Shown one piece after another: positions 61,048 to 64,000 of a DNA stretch of 64,000 nt (its first letter is position 1; each line of letters starts with the position of its first letter). The notes below the pieces were generated by a model, which made no database searches, had not been told where the DNA came from, and saw only the letters and a list, made by a program, of their open reading frames with translations. Location of the stretch: NCBI GenBank assembly GCA_043228905.1, contig JBHGNT010000020.1, forward strand, positions 2,294,001-2,358,000, written 5' to 3'. The position numbers were made by a program, and so were the translations under genes. The DNA is from Azolla caroliniana (lineage: Eukaryota > Polypodiophyta).

Positions 61048-64000
61048 ATGGCTCACCGCCCAATGAACCCTAAGCCACAAAAAGAAGGAAACAGAAGATT
61101 TTCTGCACAAAGCAGAAACCCATCTTCTACCTATCAGCGCTCCCATCGCTCCTCCTCCTCACCTTCTTCCCCATCCTATCTCAGAGCTCCAACTCACCAC
61201 AACCACCCGTCTCCTCCCCACGAACCTACTCTGGCAATGCCGATCTTCATCTCTATTGCCCTACGCCGATGGCTCGTGGAGAAACGCCTGGATGGTTACA
61301 TCCGGGTCGCAGAAGCACCTCCGCACCCGGACGCCATGAACATCGCCAGGAAGCTTAACATCAACACGGTCACCAACTCTTCCATCCGGAAGAAGTTGGA
61401 CCTATCCTCACTAGGCGAAAGATATTTCGAAATACCTCCTGCAGAGGTGTTGCAATGGTATTTTGGGCCATATTCTTCCTCCCCCAAGGCCTATAGAATA
61501 AAACAGATTCCGGATCCCTTCTTCCGTGAAGTTGCCAAGTTCCTGCTAGAAGTCGGTTGCATACATGTCAACGCATATGGGATGCCTAAACGGAAAGCGG
61601 GCATCATTATCGATACCTTTGAAGGGTGTGTCGTCGACTGGGGGGTCATCACAGGGCCAGCGTTAAGGGAAGGCTTGCATGCGTACCAAGCAGGCAAAAA
61701 GCTCAGGCCGATCATCCAACAATACCTTACGGTACTATTTCCACCTTGAGGCCTGCTAGCACCGCAGCCCAGCCAACCCACGGCCCCGCCCCGATCCGTG
61801 AAACGCAAGTTAACAAAGTTATCGGCCCCAGACTGGGAAGAGGAACCCCAACCGGCCCAGCCAAACCCAAGGACAACACCTCCTACCGACCAGCCGGACA
61901 CACGGACAACGCAGGAGGAACAGCTGAGACGCTCCATGGAAGCAGCCCCAAAACCAAACACCGAAACACAGCGGGAAAGCCCCAGACCAAAACGGCGCAG
62001 ATTGGACAGGAAAGATGGGCGGGGGTTGGTAAAAAATGCCCCCACGGCAACGGAGACACCAATCGAAGGTGAAGGCTCCGCATCAGCGGAACCGAATACA
62101 ACCTTCGAAATCAACCGGGAGCCACGGTCGATTATTACGACTCAGTCCCAATGAGGGAAAGTCGTATTGACAACGGAAATCGAGGTTTTGGCATATCCGG
62201 ATTTCCCAGATACGGCCCACGAGTTCAGCGCCCTATTGCAGTTCGGTACTTCTTTTGAGCTCATGGAGTTCCTGGCAACACAATAGGTCAAAGCCGCCCA
62301 ACGAATGGCCGAGGAGTATGCGGAACGCCAGATGATCGAGTGCGCCCTAACACAAACAACGGAGAGCGACGATGAGGACCGGCTAGCCAGGGTCGGCAAA
62401 CAAAGGAACGCCGTGGTACGGCGAGTGGGGATGAAGATACCGCCCTTAAACACGGCCCTAGTCGAAGTCCATCGGGAACTGGCAAAGATCAGCACGAGCG
62501 CCAAGGAGATGGCCATAAAAAATAAGAATGTCTGGAAGAAGGTTAAACTAACCGAAGCCGAACTGCAAAAAGCCAACGCACACATCACGGAGTTGGAAGC
62601 TCACGCGACTACGGCGCAACATGCAACCCCGCCACCGAACCACGTCATCTACGCTCTAAAAGAAGAAATCGAGGCTGAGACCGCCATCGCCTCAAAAGCA
62701 AAAAGGGTCATGCAGCTAGCGGAATCTGAAATTGACCGTCTTCGAGCAGAACCACGCCAATCCTCAGACAAAGAAAAGGAGATACGGGCTAACGGATGGA
62801 AGGCAGTAAAAACTCTTAAAGAGAAACTAGCTACAGAGGTAGCAGCACATCCGGACAAAGGACGACAACGCACAATTACGAGAGGATGCGAAGAAATTGG
62901 AAGCGGCAATAGCAATACTTTTGGGCCTTATTAGAAAAAAAAGAAGGTATGGTTCGATGAGCAGTTGGTGGTCGAACAAGATAGAAGGCATCAGCTCGAA
63001 ATCCGCCTAAACAACGAGATGGGGAAATTAGAAGAACATCATACAAAGGAATCCCAGCTGTGGGCGGGCCTGAAGACCACGTATGAGGAAGCAGCAGCCG
63101 TTAAACAACAGGAAATCGCAAATCTCCAGAAGTTGATGGAAGACACACGCAACCGTTGCCAGGCCATCACAGATAGCGTGTGGATTTTTCTCCAAACAAA
63201 TCGGGAGAGGTTCACAGCGCAATTGAAAACGACACTGGACAAAGGATGGATGGTGTGGGTTCCCCAAGCAGTGGAATTGCACTCGTATCGTGCGGACTGG
63301 GAGAACCGGCGAAAAGACGGTCGAGGTTTCTATAAACTAAATGAGGAGAGCATTGCAACCGTATGGGAGGACCTAGCGCAAGACTATCGTGCGCTAGCAG
63401 ACCAACACTCTGAAGAACTTGCACAGCTCTTAGATGATTTTGGTGAAAGTCAGGAGGAGCTATTTCACCAGATCACACAAACTGGCAACACACGCACAAA
63501 CGAGGAATCCATCACGACACCAATTCCGGCCACAGCCAAAGAAGAGGAACCTCAGGCCCGATCATGAGAGATGACAACGAGGGAGAATAGCGGGGACCGA
63601 CGAGCGGAGTTCCCCACAAGACCAGACAGCGAAACCATTACCCAACAAGGGGTCCAGCCACACGAGCCCACACTATCATCAGACCACGCGGAGAACGGTG
63701 CGGACCAAGCGGAATCTCCGCCCCACTCCCAGGAACATACAAAAACGGCCAACACCACGGAGGATGTAACAATGGAGGCAGAGCCGTAGCCGATTGCAAG
63801 CACGACAAGGGCGGAGCCCAACCCACTAACTCAAGAAGAGCCCATCGTACCCAGACCACTCACACACGGCGACGGCGACTCCGGGAGAAACCAGCCCGAC
63901 CAAACAGAGGAGCCACACCACGATGCACCTATAGGCCCTACATCACCTCCGGACGAGGACACCACAGCAGAGCCGAACATCCGGGCCATTTTGGAAGAAG
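61048..64000 (+). pseudogene. Gypsy-M additional ORF downstream of pol, unknown function
   Basis: One frame runs from ATG 61048 to the window edge (more than 980 codons), broken by stops at 61747, 62152, 62284, 62932, 63565 and 63787. Parts: a Ser/Pro-rich N-terminus; a folded-looking domain (about residues 70-233: IALRRWLVEKRLDGYIRV, YFEIPPAEVLQWYFGPY, AGIIIDTFEGCVVDWG); a Pro/Thr/Arg linker; two coiled-coil stretches (62400-62800 and 62965-63200); an acidic tail. Two compensating frameshifts may exist near 62840-62960. Athila/Tat-type elements can carry extra ORFs, and the folded part faintly recalls the plant transposon-protein domain of such ORFs, but I cannot assign it. Confidence 0.65.

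Larger units (their letters stand above)
39564..64000 (+). mobile_element. Gypsy-M, large Ty3/gypsy element, right end outside window
   Basis: 5' LTR 39564-43919 (interrupted by element N), a PBS-like TTTTGGCACACTTGG at 43921, gag, protease, RT, RNase H, integrase, then a long additional ORF. Copia-L sits in the protease gene, Gypsy-K in the RT gene, and part is inverted. No chromodomain was seen after the integrase. The RT and integrase look more like the non-chromoviral Tat/Athila side of Ty3/gypsy, with moderate confidence. The target 5-mer ATAGT precedes it (39559-39563). Confidence 0.85.

Overview
The window is plant nuclear DNA made almost wholly of transposable elements. Ty1/copia and Ty3/gypsy LTR retrotransposons (one with an integrase chromodomain), a non-LTR LINE, iMet-type primer sites and CATGCA-rich LTR promoters all point to a land plant. 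I cannot fix the lineage. I see no convincing host gene, real tRNA, rRNA or CRISPR array. Element names (Copia-P, Gypsy-A and so on) are mine.

Left part (1-8972): a 5'-truncated LINE lies against a copia LTR remnant and a minus-strand gypsy (Gypsy-R). The Gypsy-R gag is split by Copia-P, which is complete (2621-8332, target-site duplication AATAG).

Central nest (8973 to the right edge): GagPro-J is cut by Copia-B. Copia-B is interrupted in its 5' LTR by Gypsy-A (10424-37906, duplication ATAGT) and in its pol by Gypsy-M (39564 to beyond the window). Gypsy-A contains Copia-C (11004-22479), solo LTR G (23776-24420), GagPro-D (26552-30518) and Copia-E (30784-36723). Copia-C contains GagPro-I, whose LTR contains Gag-H. 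Copia-E contains solo LTRs T and F. The chain J, B, A, C, I, H is six levels deep, and most boundaries are fixed by matching duplications.

Right part (39564-64000): Gypsy-M carries a 3.8 kb terminal-inverted-repeat element (N) in its LTR, Copia-L in its protease gene and the deletion derivative Gypsy-K in its reverse transcriptase gene. A roughly 5 kb inversion (about 44.69-49.70 kb) has shuffled Gypsy-M and Copia-L. Downstream of its integrase Gypsy-M has a long extra ORF of unknown function.

The most unusual material is a group of elements (J, I, H, D and solo LTR G) that encode Gag, with or without a retropepsin-like domain, but no polymerase. They share TGTCRT...ACA LTR termini, one unusual primer-binding site, 4-bp duplications of the form CCGN in element orientation, and a retropepsin motif reading DHG. 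LTRs of J, D and H, and those of the gypsy family A/K, also carry tRNA-like modules with A and B boxes at tRNA spacing, mostly antisense in U3. These elements lack RT and integrase and would need proteins supplied in trans. GagPro-D has an intact 681-codon ORF and LTRs in which I found no difference by eye, so it looks very young.
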